Assembly: GCA_913041495.1 (NCBI GenBank)
Contig: CAJWHT010000002.1
Span: 1 to 64,000 of the forward strand
DNA: 64,000 nt
Source: an uncultured Desulfobacteraceae bacterium
GTDB taxonomy: Bacteria > Desulfobacterota > Desulfobacteria > Desulfobacterales > Desulfobacteraceae
Reading direction: 5' to 3'
Shown: piece after piece, positions 42,794 through 52,648 of the stretch
Layout: each line of letters opens with the position of its first letter
How positions within the stretch are numbered: position 1 is the stretch's first letter
Notes under the pieces: generated by a model
What the model saw: only the letters and a program-made list of their open reading frames with translations
Told to the model about the DNA's origin: nothing
The model's database searches: none
Made by a program: the position numbers and the translations under genes

Positions 42794-43924
42794 TTAATTT
42801 CCTCCTTTAAGGGCATCGTGTTCGCGTTCGAGTATATGTGAGGCCACGGCGTTTGCACCGTGTGGCATGGCCGTTTTCTTCATGGCTGCGGCCATGGCCT
42901 GCCTTTTTTCAGGGTTGTTTTTAAGATCGGTGATCAACTCGCATAAAAGGTCTCCGGTCAGTTCTTTATCCGCCACCATCAGGGCAGCTCCTCTGTCCGT
43001 CAGGTTTTTTGCGTTGGCTGTCTGGTGATCGTCCGCCGCATAGGGAAAGGGGATCAGGATAGCCGGCTTCCCTTTGATGGCAAGTTCGGTGAGGGTGCCG
43101 GCTCCTGCCCGGGCCACCACCAGATCCGCCCTATCCTGGATGGCGGGCATGTCATGGAAGAAGGCCCCGGCGGTGACGGGCAGGTTCTTATTCTTGTAAA
43201 ATTTGGTCATCTCATCTTCACTGTGTTTGCCGGTCTGGTGGATGAAACGGATTCCCTCTATGTGTTCCAGTTTTTCCACTGCGTCGGTGAAGGCTTTGTT
43301 GATGGACGCCGCACCCTGGCTGCCGCCGGTAACCAAAACCAGGAAATCATCCGGATTTACATTCGCAAGTGTTGCGGAAGGCGCCTTTTCATTTGAGATT
43401 TCCGGCTGTCTGGTGGGATTTCCCACCCAGAACGTCTTGTGGTTTAAAGGCAGCCCCCTGGTGTGTTCAAAGGTCAGGAAAACGGTGTCTGCGATCCGTG
43501 CCAGCATCCGGTTTGTCATGCCGGGGATGGCGTTCTGCTCCTGAATGGCGGTCCTGCGTCCAAGTATCCTTCCGGCCAGCACCAGGGCAAAGGAGGAAAA
43601 TCCGCCCACGCCAAGGATAAAGTCTGCCCTGAACCGAACCAGGATATACAGGGCCTGCAGGAGGCTTACGCCTACAAGGGCTGCGGACCAGGCTTTGTTT
43701 AACATGCTGCCGCCCTTGATGGGGCGGGATATGATGGTTCTGTGGTCGAATCCATACCTTCTAAGCGTATTGACTTCAAAGGGGGCATCGGTTCCAACAA
43801 AGAGGATACGGGTGCCCGGTTCCAGTTTTTCCAGGGCCTGGGCCACGGCGATCCCCGGGAAGAGATGGCCGCCGGTTTTTCCACCGGCGATGATGACGTG
43901 TTTGCCTGTCCGGTTATCTGTCAT
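42794..43924 (-). CDS. murG: UDP-GlcNAc transferase to lipid I (MurG)
   Basis: A membrane-associated GT-B glycosyltransferase that turns lipid I into lipid II. The glycine-rich loops GGKTGGHLFPGIAVA near residue 14 and GGSQGAASINK near residue 199 are characteristic, together with GAGTLTELAIKGKPAILIPFPYAADDHQ for the UDP site. 376 residues, slightly longer than E. coli MurG. It overlaps the end of ftsW by 11 bases. Confidence 0.96.
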   Translation of the reverse strand: MTDNRTGKHVIIAGGKTGGHLFPGIAVAQALEKLEPGTRILFVGTDAPFEVNTLRRYGFDHRTIISRPIKGGSMLNKAWSAALVGVSLLQALYILVRFRADFILGVGGFSSFALVLAGRILGRRTAIQEQNAIPGMTNRMLARIADTVFLTFEHTRGLPLNHKTFWVGNPTRQPEISNEKAPSATLANVNPDDFLVLVTGGSQGAASINKAFTDAVEKLEHIEGIRFIHQTGKHSEDEMTKFYKNKNLPVTAGAFFHDMPAIQDRADLVVARAGAGTLTELAIKGKPAILIPFPYAADDHQTANAKNLTDRGAALMVADKELTGDLLCELITDLKNNPEKRQAMAAAMKKTAMPHGANAVASHILEREHDALKGGN

Positions 43925-45080
43925 GTTTCACCGAAGCCCCTATGTTCATGAGTATTCCCATGGCCGCCATGTTGATGACCAGTGATGTGCCGCCGTAGCT
44001 GATGAAAGGCAGTGTCAGCCCCTTTGTTGGCAGGACCCCCAACGCCACACCCGTGTTGATGATCACTTGCACCCCGATGTAGAGGGTGAGTCCCGCCGCG
44101 GTGATGGCGCCGAACATGGTATCCGCCCGTTTGGCGATCTGGGTGCCGGAAATCAAAATAATGCTGTACAGTCCCAGGATGGCCGCCACCCCGATCAGTC
44201 CCAGTTCTTCCCCGATAATGGAGAATATGAAGTCGGTATGGGGTTCGGGCAGGTAGTGCATCTTCTGCATGCCAAGCCCGATGCCTTTGCCGGTCAGCCC
44301 GCCTGAACCGAATGCTTTCAGGGAGTTCGTGATCTGGTATCCCGTGTTGTAGGGATCTTCCCAGGGGTTCAGAAAGGTCATGATCCTGAGCATCCGGTAT
44401 TCCACCTTGAAGATCAGGAAGTAGACGATGGGGATGATCAGGGGCAGGGGGCTGAGCAGGTGCAGGAACCTGACCCCGGCAACGAACATCATGCCCCAGC
44501 AGATCAGTCCCATGACAACGATGGTCCCGAAGTCCGGCTGCTTGATGATGAGCCCTGCAAACACCCCGAAAACGATGATGTGGGGTAAAAATCCCACGGT
44601 GAATTTTCCGATCATCTCCTGTTTTTTGGACAGGGAGTATGCCATGAACAGGATCAGGGCCAGTTTTGCAAATTCCGCGGGCTGAAAGGTGATCCCGCCT
44701 AAAGAGATCCAGCGGTAGGCACCGCCGGCCTTTACATTCAGGGCCGGTACAAGGACTGCTATCAGCAGGCCGACTGCGGCCAGCAGGATGATGTAGGCCA
44801 GACTCTTGTAAAGCTTGTAAGGAAAGGAGGCGGCCACGAACATGATACACAGTGCAATGCCAAGGAAAATGGACTGCCGCTTCATATAGTAGAAAAGGGT
44901 GTTGTGGTCTTCCATGCTGATGGCGGAGGAGGCTGAGTAAACCATGACAATGCCGATGCCGGCCAGGAGCAATACGGGAAACAAAATGGACTTTATGCTG
45001 AAAAAAGGATGCAGGCGCTTGGGCGGTACCGCTTTTGTTTTTTGCGCGCGGGCTTGGGCCCCAGTTGTCTTAGCTGACAT
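43914..45080 (-). CDS. ftsW: Septal peptidoglycan polymerase FtsW
   Basis: A SEDS-family glycosyltransferase that polymerises lipid II at the septum with FtsI. About ten membrane helices lie after a basic N-terminus. The typical segments QPAEFAKLALI, KQPDFGT and GLGMQKMHYLPEPHTDFIFSIIGEELG are present; the Asp in the last matches the essential loop residue of the family. 388 residues. It overlaps both murD and murG by 11 bases, so the three are translationally linked. Confidence 0.95.
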   Translation of the reverse strand: MSAKTTGAQARAQKTKAVPPKRLHPFFSIKSILFPVLLLAGIGIVMVYSASSAISMEDHNTLFYYMKRQSIFLGIALCIMFVAASFPYKLYKSLAYIILLAAVGLLIAVLVPALNVKAGGAYRWISLGGITFQPAEFAKLALILFMAYSLSKKQEMIGKFTVGFLPHIIVFGVFAGLIIKQPDFGTIVVMGLICWGMMFVAGVRFLHLLSPLPLIIPIVYFLIFKVEYRMLRIMTFLNPWEDPYNTGYQITNSLKAFGSGGLTGKGIGLGMQKMHYLPEPHTDFIFSIIGEELGLIGVAAILGLYSIILISGTQIAKRADTMFGAITAAGLTLYIGVQVIINTGVALGVLPTKGLTLPFISYGGTSLVINMAAMGILMNIGASVKHDR

Positions 45081-46455
45081 GGGCTGCCTCCTTTCCCTTA
45101 CCTAAATTGTTGACGAGGGTTGTAAAATCATCCCCCCGGGCCTCATAGTTGGCGTACATGTCAAAGCTGGCACAGGCCGGGCTCAGCAGGACGATGTCCC
45201 CCGGGGAGCCTGCATCCTGGGCCCGGGTTATGGCTTGGGCCATGGTGCTGCAGGGGATCACGTGGCAGACCGTTTCAAAGGTTTTTATAATGTTGTCGCT
45301 GGCCTCGCCGATGGCCAGGATGAGTTTCACCCGGGGTTTAACCGCATCGATGAGCTGGGTGAAATCGGTATGTTTTTCCCTGCCCCCGAGAATCAGGATG
45401 GTCTCCGCTTCAAAGGCGGCCAGTGCCCGGACCACCGCGTCCGTGTTCGTAGCCTTGGAGTCGTTGTAGTAGCGGACACCGTCGATCTCTCGGACAAAGG
45501 CGGTGCGGTGGGGCAGGGCGGTGAAACTTGCCAGGGCGTCTTTGATACCTGCCATGGTGCCGCCGGCGGCCAGGACGGCCAGGGCTGCCGCTGCAATGTT
45601 TTCCCGGTTATGATCTCCGGGCAGGCCTTTGAGGGCGGCGGTGGGAATGGTATCTTGCGTACCTTCGGTGCGGATGCGGATGTTCTGGCCGTCGATCCAG
45701 GCACCGGTGGTCAATTCTGCACCGGATGCAAACTCCAGCACCGCAGATGCCAGTTTGTCCTTACCGATAGAGGTGCCCGGCAGATTCCGATTAAGTACGG
45801 CCGTATCGTTTCCGGCCTGACGGGCAAAGAGGCTCCATTTGGAGGCAATGTATGCCCTGTAGTCCGGGTAGCGGTCCAGGTGGTCTTCGGAGATGTTCAG
45901 CAGCACCCCCACATCCGGCTTGAACTCTTCTGCCAGATCCAGCTGGAAGCTTGAAATTTCCGCCACCACAAGATCTTTTCTTTGATCGGCCATCAGGTAT
46001 TCCACCAGCGGGGTGCCGATGTTTCCGCAGACAAAGCAGGAGAGCCCGGAGGCCTGGGCCATCTCTGCGGCCAACGTCGTTGTGGTGGTTTTGCCGTTGG
46101 TACCGGTGATGGCCAGCACTTTTGTGGTGTTGTGCGCCGCAAAGATATCCAGTTCTCCCTGTATCTTCACACCTTTTTCAACAGCCTTTTTAATGTATGG
46201 CATGGTCAGGGGGATACCGGGGCTGGGAATGATGCGCGCGGCCCGGTCAAAAACATCCTGGTCGTGGCTGCCGATCCGGACGGTGACACCCAGCGCCTCA
46301 AGAGCCGCGGCTTCATCTGTCCGGTTGGGATCGATATCCGTGGCAACCACCCGGCGGCCAATGGAACGCAGGAACCGGGCCATGGAGACCCCGGACCGTC
46401 CGAGTCCGACCACCAGATCGTATGTCATTTCTTCCTGATTCATTACCTTGGCCAT
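45070..46455 (-). CDS. murD: UDP-N-acetylmuramoylalanine--D-glutamate ligase
   Basis: An ATP-dependent ligase adding D-glutamate to UDP-MurNAc-L-Ala. The N-terminal Rossmann domain (VVGLGRSGVSMARFLRS), the P-loop GTNGKTTTT near residue 117, NISEDHLDRYPDY and the C-terminal YYNDSKATNTDAVVRAL are all diagnostic. 461 residues is usual. It lies 13 bases after mraY and overlaps ftsW. Confidence 0.97.
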   Translation of the reverse strand: MAKVMNQEEMTYDLVVGLGRSGVSMARFLRSIGRRVVATDIDPNRTDEAAALEALGVTVRIGSHDQDVFDRAARIIPSPGIPLTMPYIKKAVEKGVKIQGELDIFAAHNTTKVLAITGTNGKTTTTTLAAEMAQASGLSCFVCGNIGTPLVEYLMADQRKDLVVAEISSFQLDLAEEFKPDVGVLLNISEDHLDRYPDYRAYIASKWSLFARQAGNDTAVLNRNLPGTSIGKDKLASAVLEFASGAELTTGAWIDGQNIRIRTEGTQDTIPTAALKGLPGDHNRENIAAAALAVLAAGGTMAGIKDALASFTALPHRTAFVREIDGVRYYNDSKATNTDAVVRALAAFEAETILILGGREKHTDFTQLIDAVKPRVKLILAIGEASDNIIKTFETVCHVIPCSTMAQAITRAQDAGSPGDIVLLSPACASFDMYANYEARGDDFTTLVNNLGKGKEAAHVS

Positions 46456-46468
46456 TCGTTTATAACCA

Positions 46469-47548
46469 TTACCTGATCTTGAGTGTACTCAATGAAATCA
46501 GCGCCAGGATGATGGAGATGATCCAGAACCTGACAATGACTTTTGATTCGTGCCAGCCCTTCAGCTCGAAATGATGGTGAAGGGGGGCCATTCTAAATAC
46601 CCGTTTGCCCTTGGTCATTTTAAAGTAAGATACCTGTATGATGACGGAGAGGGCTTCCATGACAAAAAGGCCGCCCACGATGAGCAGCATAATTTCCTGT
46701 TTGGTGGCAACGGCGACGGTGCCAAGAATCGCCCCTAAGGGAATGGAGCCTGCATCCCCCATAAATACCTGTGCCGGGTGGGCGTTAAACCAGAGGAATC
46801 CCAAGCCCGCTCCTGCAAGAATCCCGCAGACCACTGATATTTCCCCTGCCGCCGGGATGTGACGGAAATGCAGGTACTCTGCAAACAGGGTGTGGCCCGT
46901 CACATAGGCAAAGAGCATGTAGGTGACCGAAGCGATGATATAGGGTCCGATGGCCAGGCCATCCAGGCCGTCGGTAAGGTTGACGGCATTGGAGGTCCCC
47001 ACGATCACCAGGCAGGCAAAGGGGATATAAAGGATGCCAAGGTCCGGTGAGACGCCTTTGAAAAAAGGAATGGTAAGGGTGGTGTCAAAGTCCGGGCTCA
47101 TATAGATCAGATAAGCGATGATAAGGCCGAACAATACCTGGATGGCAAATTTCCCCTTTGCCGTAAATCCCATATTCCTCTTTTTTACCTGCATGATATA
47201 GTCGTCAAAAAAACCGATAAACCCGAACAAGAGAACTGTGAGCAGCAGGATGGTCACATAGTGGTTGGTCAGGTTTCCCCACAGCAGGGTGGCCGTAAAG
47301 ATTGAAAAGAGAATCAGAATTCCCCCCATGGTGGGAGTGCCCTGCTTGCCCATATGAGACTGCGGCCCGTCGGTCTGGATGATCTGGCCGATCTGCATGA
47401 GCTGCAGCCGGCGGATGACGTAAGGCCCCATGAAAAAGCAAATCAGAAACGCCGTGAGCCCGCCGTAAATGGTCCGGAAGGTAATATACCGGAAAATATT
47501 CAGGGCGTTGAAGTGTTCATGCAGGGGGTATAGGAACTCGTAAAACAT
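46469..47548 (-). CDS. mraY: Phospho-N-acetylmuramoyl-pentapeptide transferase
   Basis: An integral membrane enzyme with ten predicted helices that transfers phospho-MurNAc-pentapeptide to undecaprenyl phosphate (lipid I). The catalytic Asp-rich loop is FGFIGFFDDYIMQVKKRN, and NLTDGLDGLA and FMGDAGSIPLGA are further signature loops; MAPLHHHFELKGW is near the end. 359 residues matches E. coli MraY. It is separated by three bases from the murE-murF fusion. Confidence 0.97.
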   Translation of the reverse strand: MFYEFLYPLHEHFNALNIFRYITFRTIYGGLTAFLICFFMGPYVIRRLQLMQIGQIIQTDGPQSHMGKQGTPTMGGILILFSIFTATLLWGNLTNHYVTILLLTVLLFGFIGFFDDYIMQVKKRNMGFTAKGKFAIQVLFGLIIAYLIYMSPDFDTTLTIPFFKGVSPDLGILYIPFACLVIVGTSNAVNLTDGLDGLAIGPYIIASVTYMLFAYVTGHTLFAEYLHFRHIPAAGEISVVCGILAGAGLGFLWFNAHPAQVFMGDAGSIPLGAILGTVAVATKQEIMLLIVGGLFVMEALSVIIQVSYFKMTKGKRVFRMAPLHHHFELKGWHESKVIVRFWIISIILALISLSTLKIR

Positions 47549-47551
47549 GAA

Positions 47552-50500
47552 TTAGACCTTTCCGTCTCTTTTTGTCTTTTTCGTTTCTGATTTTTTTTCA
47601 TTTAGTTTTTCTTCGATAAGGGGAATCAGGGTTTCCATGGCCATACCCCTTGAGCCCTTGAGCAGCAGCCATTGCTGGGAGGCAAGCCGGTCTGCCAGAT
47701 CTGCTGCAATCTCTTCTTTGGTGCCGTGAAGTATCCGGTCTTCGGGATAGCCTGCCTCAACCGCCCCGGTTTTCAGGTGGGCGGTCTGGGTACCGAAGAG
47801 GTAGAGTTTTGCCGGCCGGGTTTCTGCCGCAAGCCGCCCCATGTCCCGGTGGAGCTGATCGGAATCCGGCCCCAGTTCCAGCATGTCGCCTAAAGCGGCG
47901 AGGCCGTTGTCGATGCCTGCCATGCGGCTCAGGGTTTTAAGGGCCTGGCCCATGGATGCCGGGTTGGCGTTGTAGGTGTCATCAATGAGATGGGTGCCGT
48001 CGGAAAGTTTCCCTAAGTTCATGCGGCCCTTCACCGGGGTAAACCGGGAAAGCCCTGTTCGGATATCTTCGTAGCCGATGCCTGCGGCCCTTGCTGCGGC
48101 TGCGGCTGCCGCCGCGTTGTTGGCCATGAAAAGGGCCGGGGTGTTGATGGTAACCGTTTCACCCCTGTCCCCTTCCCTAATAGAGAAGGTCAGTCCCCTG
48201 CCGGAGGTGGTGATGTCTTCAATACGGATGTCCGCATCTGCATTGCTGCCGAAGGTGCGGAGGTTCGTGATGGCAGGGTTGGACCGGGCAAGTTCTTCCA
48301 TGATGGTCCGGCGCGGATCATCGGCAAAGATCAGGGCGGTACCGCCTTCTTTTACCCCTTCAAAGATTTCCGATTTGGCCCGGGCCACGTTATCGGCGGT
48401 TTTAAGGCCTTCCAGATGTGCCCCTGAGGTGTTGGTGACCAGGGCAATATCCGGACGGGCAATGGCCGTCAGCCGTGAGAGTTCACCAAAGTGGTTCATG
48501 CCCATCTCAATGACGGCCCATTGATGGACCGGGGCCAGTTTCAACAGGGTCTGCGGCATGCCGATCTCATTGTTGAAGTTGCCTTGGGTGGCCAGGGTAT
48601 CGAATCGCGTGGTAAATATTTCCCGGGCCATCTTCCGGGTGGTGGTTTTCCCATTTGAACCGGTAATGGCCACCAGGCGGACACCTGTGCGGTCTTTATG
48701 GAATGCGGCCAGCTTTCCCAGGGCCGCCAGGGTATCGTTGGTTTCAAAAATCAGAATCTTGTTCTTGATGATCCTGTTTTTGGTCAGTCCGTCCAGGGTT
48801 CCCAGGAAACCGGTTTTAACCACAAAGGCCCGGATGCCCTTGTCTATCAGATTCGGCACAAAGTCATGGCCGTTGAAATTTTCCCCTTCAAGGGCCAGGA
48901 AAACCATGTCCGGTTCGATGGTTCTGGAGTCGGTGCCGATGGTGGTGAACCGGAGTTTTTCATCTTCTGCCGGTACTTTGGAAGTCGTGTCCAGTGCCTG
49001 GGCAAGATCCGTCACAGACCAGTCCGTGGGGGTGAGCAGGCGGTTGCAGGCCTGCTCCAGGTGTTCCATGTCATCGAAGTGGATGGTGCCGTTGTTGGTG
49101 ATCTGGTAGGTCTCATGGCCCTTGCCGGCGGCCACGATGATATCCTGGGGGCCGGAGATCCGGACCGCCAGGTCCAGAGCCTTTGCCCGGTCCACCTCGC
49201 GGATGTATCCGGTTTGACCTGCTTTAATTGTCTCCGGGTCCAGTTCGGCAATTGCGTCTTCACGGATGCCTGTGATGATGTCATCCACAATGGCATCCGG
49301 ATCTTCGGTTCTGGGGTTATCCGAGGTGACAATGGCAATGTCTGAATAGTGGCAGGCAAACTTGCCCATGGGGGCGCGTTTGGTCTTGTCCTGGTCGCCG
49401 CCGCAGCCAAACACGGTGATGAGCCTTGCCGGTGCCCTGCCGGACAGGGTCCGGAGGATGGATGCCAGTGCGTCCGGCGTATGGGCATAATCAACAAATA
49501 TGTGGCGGTTCAGGGGGGTGTCCAGTTTTTCCAGACGTCCGGGTACCCGGGTGAGCCTGTCGATGCCCCGGACAATCTCGTCCGGTGCCAACCCCAGGGC
49601 AAACGCTGCACCTGCGGCACAGAGGATGTTTTCCAGGTTAAACCGGCCGGTAAGGGCAGAGTTCAACTGCAGGCGTGCGCCTTTAAAATCCAGGGTGCCG
49701 CAAAGACCTGTGATGTCATCTTTTATCCCGGTGGCCGTGATATCTGTTTTTTCTGTGTGGCTGACCCTTATCACAGGTGTTTCAAGGGTGTCTGCCAGCC
49801 GTTTCCCGTATCCGTCATCCACATTGATGACGGAAGGGGTCTTCGGTCCGAGATAGTCGGTGAACAGCCGCTGCTTGCTGCCGAAGTATTCCTCCATGGT
49901 GTTGTGGTAATCCAGGTGGTCCTGGGAGAGGTTGGTGAACACTGCGGCATCAAATTCGCAGCCGTCCACCCGGAACTGGTCCAGGCTGTGGGAGGAGACT
50001 TCCATGAGCACATGGGAAACTCCCGCAGCTTTCATTTCAGACAATGTGCGCTGCAGGGAAACGGCATCCGGTGTGGTGATGGGGTTATCCAGGGTTTTGC
50101 CGGGATACCGGATGTTGACGGTGCCGATGACCCCGACCGCCTGTCCTGCGGCTTTAAAAATACTTTCCAGTATCCATGTGATGGTTGTTTTTCCGTTGGT
50201 GCCGGTGATGCCCACCAGGGTCAATTCTTTGGACGGATGGCCGTAGAAGGTGGATGCGATGGCTGCCGTGGCCTTGCGGCTGTCCGTTACCAGGATGATT
50301 CTTTTTGCATCTTCTGCAGCGAGATCGCAAGGTATATGCTCTGCGATGACCGCTGCAGCACCTTTTTCAAGGCTTTGCCGGATGTAGGAATGGCCGTCGG
50401 CCGCATGGCCTGTCACGGCGATGAAAAGGGAACCTGAAGCAACTTGCCGGGAATCACAGGTGACCGAGGTAATTTCGGCGGTTTTTAACCTTTCCGGAAT

Positions 50501-50554
50501 ACCGGAACCGTTCTTTGCCATGGGGACATCGTTGATCAGATCTGCAACTATCAT
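47552..50554 (-). CDS. murE/murF: MurE-MurF fusion: two Mur ligases in one protein
   Basis: One 1000-residue chain contains two complete Mur ligases. Residues 1-500 are MurE: P-loop GITGTNGKTT near 116, VSSHSLDQ, NLSQDHLDYH, and DNPRTEDP near 410, the motif that selects meso-diaminopimelate. Residues about 520-990 are MurF: TDSRTIEPDMVFLALEGENFNGHDF, P-loop AITGSNGKTT near 630, and IDDTYNANPASM. No stop, frameshift or long linker is visible at the join (near LTPTDWSVTDLAQALD). In most bacteria these are separate adjacent genes. A fusion may channel the tripeptide intermediate. It overlaps ftsI by four bases. Confidence 0.93.
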   Translation of the reverse strand: MIVADLINDVPMAKNGSGIPERLKTAEITSVTCDSRQVASGSLFIAVTGHAADGHSYIRQSLEKGAAAVIAEHIPCDLAAEDAKRIILVTDSRKATAAIASTFYGHPSKELTLVGITGTNGKTTITWILESIFKAAGQAVGVIGTVNIRYPGKTLDNPITTPDAVSLQRTLSEMKAAGVSHVLMEVSSHSLDQFRVDGCEFDAAVFTNLSQDHLDYHNTMEEYFGSKQRLFTDYLGPKTPSVINVDDGYGKRLADTLETPVIRVSHTEKTDITATGIKDDITGLCGTLDFKGARLQLNSALTGRFNLENILCAAGAAFALGLAPDEIVRGIDRLTRVPGRLEKLDTPLNRHIFVDYAHTPDALASILRTLSGRAPARLITVFGCGGDQDKTKRAPMGKFACHYSDIAIVTSDNPRTEDPDAIVDDIITGIREDAIAELDPETIKAGQTGYIREVDRAKALDLAVRISGPQDIIVAAGKGHETYQITNNGTIHFDDMEHLEQACNRLLTPTDWSVTDLAQALDTTSKVPAEDEKLRFTTIGTDSRTIEPDMVFLALEGENFNGHDFVPNLIDKGIRAFVVKTGFLGTLDGLTKNRIIKNKILIFETNDTLAALGKLAAFHKDRTGVRLVAITGSNGKTTTRKMAREIFTTRFDTLATQGNFNNEIGMPQTLLKLAPVHQWAVIEMGMNHFGELSRLTAIARPDIALVTNTSGAHLEGLKTADNVARAKSEIFEGVKEGGTALIFADDPRRTIMEELARSNPAITNLRTFGSNADADIRIEDITTSGRGLTFSIREGDRGETVTINTPALFMANNAAAAAAAARAAGIGYEDIRTGLSRFTPVKGRMNLGKLSDGTHLIDDTYNANPASMGQALKTLSRMAGIDNGLAALGDMLELGPDSDQLHRDMGRLAAETRPAKLYLFGTQTAHLKTGAVEAGYPEDRILHGTKEEIAADLADRLASQQWLLLKGSRGMAMETLIPLIEEKLNEKKSETKKTKRDGKV

Positions 50555-52284
50555 TGATTGTCCTCCTTTGTCAGGGCCGCAATCATGGCATTGGTTTTTT
50601 CCGGCGGAATACTCAGGTAGTTAAATGATTTGCTCATAATGGTCTTGAATGCCGGGGCGGCCACAACGCCGCCGTAATGGTTGGGCCTGGGTTCGTCCAC
50701 CACCACCAGGATGGCAAGCTTCGGATCTTTCAGGGGGGCGAATCCGCCGAAGGCGGCAATGTATTTTCCCCTGGCATACCCTTTTTTCCCGGCTTCGGTT
50801 TTCTGGGCCGTACTGGTTTTGCCGCATACCGTATAGCCGTCCATGGCGGCCTGGGTCCCGGTGCCTTCCTCCTGGACCACCTGGTGCATCATGTCCTTCA
50901 CCAGTGTGGCGGTTTTCGGGGAAACCACCTGGCGGACGATCACCGGATCAAACCGTTCAAGCTCCCTGCCGGTGTTGGACAGGATTTTTTTGATCAGCAT
51001 GGGCTGCATCAGGCGGCCGTCATTGGCAATGGCGGAAATGGCGGATATGAGCTGCACCCCTGTGGTGGAAATCCCCTGGCCGAATGAGATGGCTCCGGTA
51101 TCAATCTTGGACCACTTCCTGGAAGGCAGCAGGGTGCCGCTGCTCTCCCCTGGGCTGCCCACCCGGGTTTTCTGTCCGAAACCGAATGCGGCCAGATACT
51201 GATGCAGGGCTTTTTTCCCAATGGTTTCCGTAATTTTGGCAGCACCGATATTGGAGGAAAACTGGACGATTTTCGACAGGGTCAGCCAGCCCTCCGGATG
51301 GGTGTCGTGGATGGTATATCCGCCGATCCGGTACTTCCCGTTTTCACAGAAGAAAATGGATTTGGGGGCTATCCCGGTTTCGATGGCTGCGGCCACGGTG
51401 AATATTTTCATGATGGAACCGGGTTCAAATGCATCTGTCACCGCCCGGTTCCGGAACTTGTCCCGGCTGAACCCCCCATAATTGTTGGGGTTGAATTCCG
51501 GATAGTGGGCCACGGCCAAAAGCTCTCCTGTGGAAGGCCGCATCACCAGGGCCATCCCTGATTTTGCCTTGTGGGCCTTTACGGTGTCCGCCAGGGTCCG
51601 CTCCGAAAGAAACTGGATTTTTTTATCAATGGTCAGCACCAGGGTGTTGCCCCGCAGCTCTTCGCGTTTATCCTTATCGATGTCAAGTATTCTGCCGTTG
51701 CCGTCCCGGGTGACTTCCATCTGCACCCGGCTGCCTTCGAGCACGGCATTGTATTTGTATTCCAGCCCTTCCAATCCCCGGTCTTCATTGCCGGTGAAGC
51801 CGATGACCTGGGCGGCCAGACCCCGGTTGGGATAGAACCGCTTGGAGTCGTCTTTGAGATATATGCCCTTGAGATTCAGCGCTCTGACGGCGCTGGCCTG
51901 GTCCGGGGAAACCCGCTGGGCCAGCATCACGTATCTGCTGTCCTTGGAGAGTTTTTTTGTCAGTTCGTTTTTCGGGACATTGAGGATCTTTGACAGTTTT
52001 TCGGCCGTCACCGACGCCTTGGGCACCTGCTTGGGGTCTGCCGTGATGTTGGGGGCGTCAATGCTGGTGCCCAGTTTGTTTAAGTTCCGGTCCAGGATCT
52101 GGCCCCGGTCCCCCTGGATGGTCAGGCGTTTGGCATAGGCCTGTTGGGCCTTTTGGCTCAGGTCATCGGCCTCGAAGATCTGAACCTCAAAAGATTTGGC
52201 TACCAAAAGTCCCACACAAAGAATGAGGAAGACCTGAACAACCGCCACCCGCCGTCCCAACCGTTTTCTGATATCGGTGTCCAT
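50551..52284 (-). CDS. ftsI: Septal transpeptidase, penicillin-binding protein 3
   Basis: A class B PBP that cross-links septal peptidoglycan. A single N-terminal membrane helix (VAVVQVFLILCVGLLVAKSF) is followed by the dimerisation domain (GDRGQILDRN) and the transpeptidase. The active-site SxxK is in EPGSIMK near residue 290, SxN in FSSNIG, and KTS/T in CGKTSTAQK. 577 residues is normal. It shares one base with ftsL upstream and overlaps the murE-murF fusion downstream. Confidence 0.95.
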   Translation of the reverse strand: MDTDIRKRLGRRVAVVQVFLILCVGLLVAKSFEVQIFEADDLSQKAQQAYAKRLTIQGDRGQILDRNLNKLGTSIDAPNITADPKQVPKASVTAEKLSKILNVPKNELTKKLSKDSRYVMLAQRVSPDQASAVRALNLKGIYLKDDSKRFYPNRGLAAQVIGFTGNEDRGLEGLEYKYNAVLEGSRVQMEVTRDGNGRILDIDKDKREELRGNTLVLTIDKKIQFLSERTLADTVKAHKAKSGMALVMRPSTGELLAVAHYPEFNPNNYGGFSRDKFRNRAVTDAFEPGSIMKIFTVAAAIETGIAPKSIFFCENGKYRIGGYTIHDTHPEGWLTLSKIVQFSSNIGAAKITETIGKKALHQYLAAFGFGQKTRVGSPGESSGTLLPSRKWSKIDTGAISFGQGISTTGVQLISAISAIANDGRLMQPMLIKKILSNTGRELERFDPVIVRQVVSPKTATLVKDMMHQVVQEEGTGTQAAMDGYTVCGKTSTAQKTEAGKKGYARGKYIAAFGGFAPLKDPKLAILVVVDEPRPNHYGGVVAAPAFKTIMSKSFNYLSIPPEKTNAMIAALTKEDNQ

Positions 52285-52589
52285 CAGTTGGGCTCCCCTG
52301 GCAGGTAAATGGTGCGGGTAAAGGTCTCCGAGGTCAGTCCCAGGCGGGATCTGGCAATCCGGGTGATCCGGGCGTCTGATTTGAGGCGGTCACGCTCAAG
52401 GTGCAGGGCTTTGCGGTAGGAGATCATCTTCTGGATGCCGGCCTGGGCATTGGAGATCCGCAGCATGGTCTGGGTGGATTCCGTCCGCACCCAGGTGTGG
52501 ACCAGCAGTTCACAAACCAGCACAAGGATGAGCGCCAGCCATCTTAAGCCTTTTCTGCGCTGTACGGGAATGTGAGTGCGTTCTTTCAT
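52284..52589 (-). CDS. ftsL: Cell division protein FtsL
   Basis: A small bitopic protein (101 residues): a basic cytoplasmic head (VQRRKGLRWL), one membrane helix (LALILVLVCELLVHTWV) and a periplasmic coiled coil ending in the sequence LGLTSETFTRTIYL. Identification rests on size, topology and the invariant place between rsmH and ftsI, since FtsL sequences diverge strongly. It partners with FtsB and FtsQ in the divisome. Confidence 0.85.
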   Translation of the reverse strand: MKERTHIPVQRRKGLRWLALILVLVCELLVHTWVRTESTQTMLRISNAQAGIQKMISYRKALHLERDRLKSDARITRIARSRLGLTSETFTRTIYLPGEPN

Positions 52590-52648
52590 TTATAGTTCCA
52601 TCATCTTTTCGGTTCGGTCTTGCAGCAACGCGGTCTTCCGCGTGTGGT

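Noticed and set aside
49349-50437. 362-codon plus-strand ORF
   Set aside because: Antisense to the murE-murF fusion, which has full family motifs; composition typical of a shadow frame.
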